From assembly GCA_904502175.1 (NCBI GenBank), contig CAJGDU010000066.1:1-6543 (forward strand): a stretch of DNA of 6,543 bases, written 5' to 3'. The translations under genes were made by a program, and so were the position numbers. The notes beneath the pieces are model-generated. The model made no database searches. It saw only the letters and a program-made list of their open reading frames with translations, and was not told where the DNA came from. Shown piece after piece: positions 5,681 through 6,543 of this stretch; position 1 is the first letter of the stretch, and each line of letters starts with the position of its first letter. This DNA comes from Clostridiaceae bacterium. Its GTDB lineage: Bacteria; Bacillota; Clostridia; Oscillospirales; Acutalibacteraceae.

Positions 5681-6543
5681 ATGGCAGAAGCGACTGCAAC
5701 GCAGACCAGCGAAGCTCCGCGGCGCAAAGACCGTGGAAGCCGGCCTCCGCGCGGGGTCATGATGCGGGGCGAGTCCCGCGTGAAAAACCCCTGGCAGCTG
5801 TTCAAGCGCACCATCGGGTACATGCTCAAAGAGTACAAGTGGCGATTCATCTTCGTCATCTTCTGCATCATCGTCACGGGCATCGCCACCATCGTCGGCA
5901 TGCTCTTCATGCGGACGCTCATCGACGACTACATCATCCCGCTGACCAAGATGGCGGTGCCGGACTACGGCCCGCTGGCCCAGCTCATCATGAAGCTGTC
6001 GGTCATCCTCGGCATCGGTGTTCTCACTTCCTGGGGCTACAACCGCGTCATGATCAACGTGACTCAGGGCACCATGCGCAAACTCCGGGTGGAACTCTTC
6101 ACGAACATGGAGTCCCTGCCCATCAAGTACTTCGACACCCACTCCCACGGCGACATCATGTCGGTCTATACCAACGACGTCGACACCCTGCGGCAGCTGC
6201 TCGGCCAGAGTATCCCGCAGCTGGTGGACACCGCGCTCACCATTATCCTGACCTTTGTCAGCATGATCGTCCTGAGTGTGCCGCTGACCGCCCTGTCCGT
6301 CGTCATGGTGGCCCTCACCCTGGTCATTGCCCTGAACCTCGCCCGCCAGTCCGGCAACTACTTTGCCGACCAGCAGGAGAACCTCGGCGACACCAACGGT
6401 TACATTGAAGAGATGATCAGCGGCCAGAAGGTCATCAAGGTCTTCACCCACGAACAGAAGGCCATTGAGGGCTTCAACGAAAAGAACGACCAGCTCCGGA
6501 AGAGCGCCAACATGGCGAACCGGCTGGCCAACATCATGATGCC
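5681..6543 (+). CDS. Heterodimeric ABC exporter half-transporter, partner subunit (TM288/BmrD-like), 3' truncated
   Basis: The frame is open from ATG 5681 through the end of the window: 287 visible residues, all in the N-terminal tail and membrane domain. The nucleotide-binding domain lies outside. A basic, Pro/Arg-rich cytoplasmic tail (about residues 13-35, PRRKDRGSRPPRG onward) precedes the first membrane segment (about 55-78). The coupling-helix region YFDTHSHGDIMSVYTNDVDTL starts at residue 150 and is a hallmark of ABC exporter membrane domains. A further hydrophobic pair follows (LVDTALTIILTFVSMIVLSV and ALSVVMVALTLVIAL), then the conserved ENLGDTNGYIEEMISGQKVIKVF intracellular helix. 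Gene order, spacing and sequence type make it the partner of the preceding degenerate subunit. It is expected to carry the catalytic Glu and switch His, with a possibly altered signature motif, but this cannot be seen here. Confidence 0.92.
   Translation, partial: MAEATATQTSEAPRRKDRGSRPPRGVMMRGESRVKNPWQLFKRTIGYMLKEYKWRFIFVIFCIIVTGIATIVGMLFMRTLIDDYIIPLTKMAVPDYGPLAQLIMKLSVILGIGVLTSWGYNRVMINVTQGTMRKLRVELFTNMESLPIKYFDTHSHGDIMSVYTNDVDTLRQLLGQSIPQLVDTALTIILTFVSMIVLSVPLTALSVVMVALTLVIALNLARQSGNYFADQQENLGDTNGYIEEMISGQKVIKVFTHEQKAIEGFNEKNDQLRKSANMANRLANIMM

Noticed and set aside
5660..6451. 263-codon open frame on the - strand opposite the second ABC gene
   Set aside because: It is antisense shadow coding rich in Asp, His, Gly and Val, while the + strand frame is a clear ABC membrane domain.

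Overview
The window comes from a GC-rich bacterium (roughly 60% G+C by eye, strong C/G preference at third codon positions) with Firmicutes-type signals: strong purine Shine-Dalgarno sequences (AGGAGG, AAAGGAGG), one GTG start, an AT-rich sigma-A-like promoter, and a heterodimeric ABC exporter pair of the kind common in Clostridia and Negativicutes. A GC-rich member of the Bacillota is the best guess; genus cannot be read from this sequence. All five genes lie on the + strand, packed almost without gaps, and the first and last are cut by the window edges.

Region 1 (1-1100): the C-terminal 352 codons of a COG0523/CobW-type G3E GTPase with the GCICC metal-binding motif and a very histidine-rich linker, most like YciC/ZagA-type zinc chaperones. 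A clear intrinsic terminator follows.

Region 2 (1101-3865): an AT-rich intergenic stretch holds a good promoter (TTTACT-17-TATAAT) overlapping a perfect 13-bp palindrome. It drives a two-gene unit: a polytopic membrane glycosyltransferase of GT-C type (551 aa) and a GT2 polyprenyl-phosphate sugar synthase of CsbB/GtrB type (about 320 aa). The likely division of labour is that the GT2 enzyme loads a sugar onto undecaprenyl phosphate at the cytoplasmic face. The lipid-linked sugar is flipped, and the GT-C enzyme transfers it outside the cell to an unknown acceptor. No GtrA/GtcA-type flippase is present in the window. A GC-rich hairpin separates this pair from the next genes.

Region 3 (3888-6543): two adjacent ABC exporter half-transporters. 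The first has the classical degenerate signature of heterodimeric exporters (Asp for the Walker B catalytic Glu, Gln for the switch His). The second is its partner, cut before its ATPase domain. Together they should form a TM287/288- or BmrCD-like asymmetric exporter.

Most of this is recognisable cell-envelope and metal-homeostasis biology. I see no mobile element, CRISPR array, tRNA or rRNA. The points most worth following are the acceptor and flippase of the glycosyltransferase pair, the palindrome over its promoter, and the His-rich tract of the GTPase.
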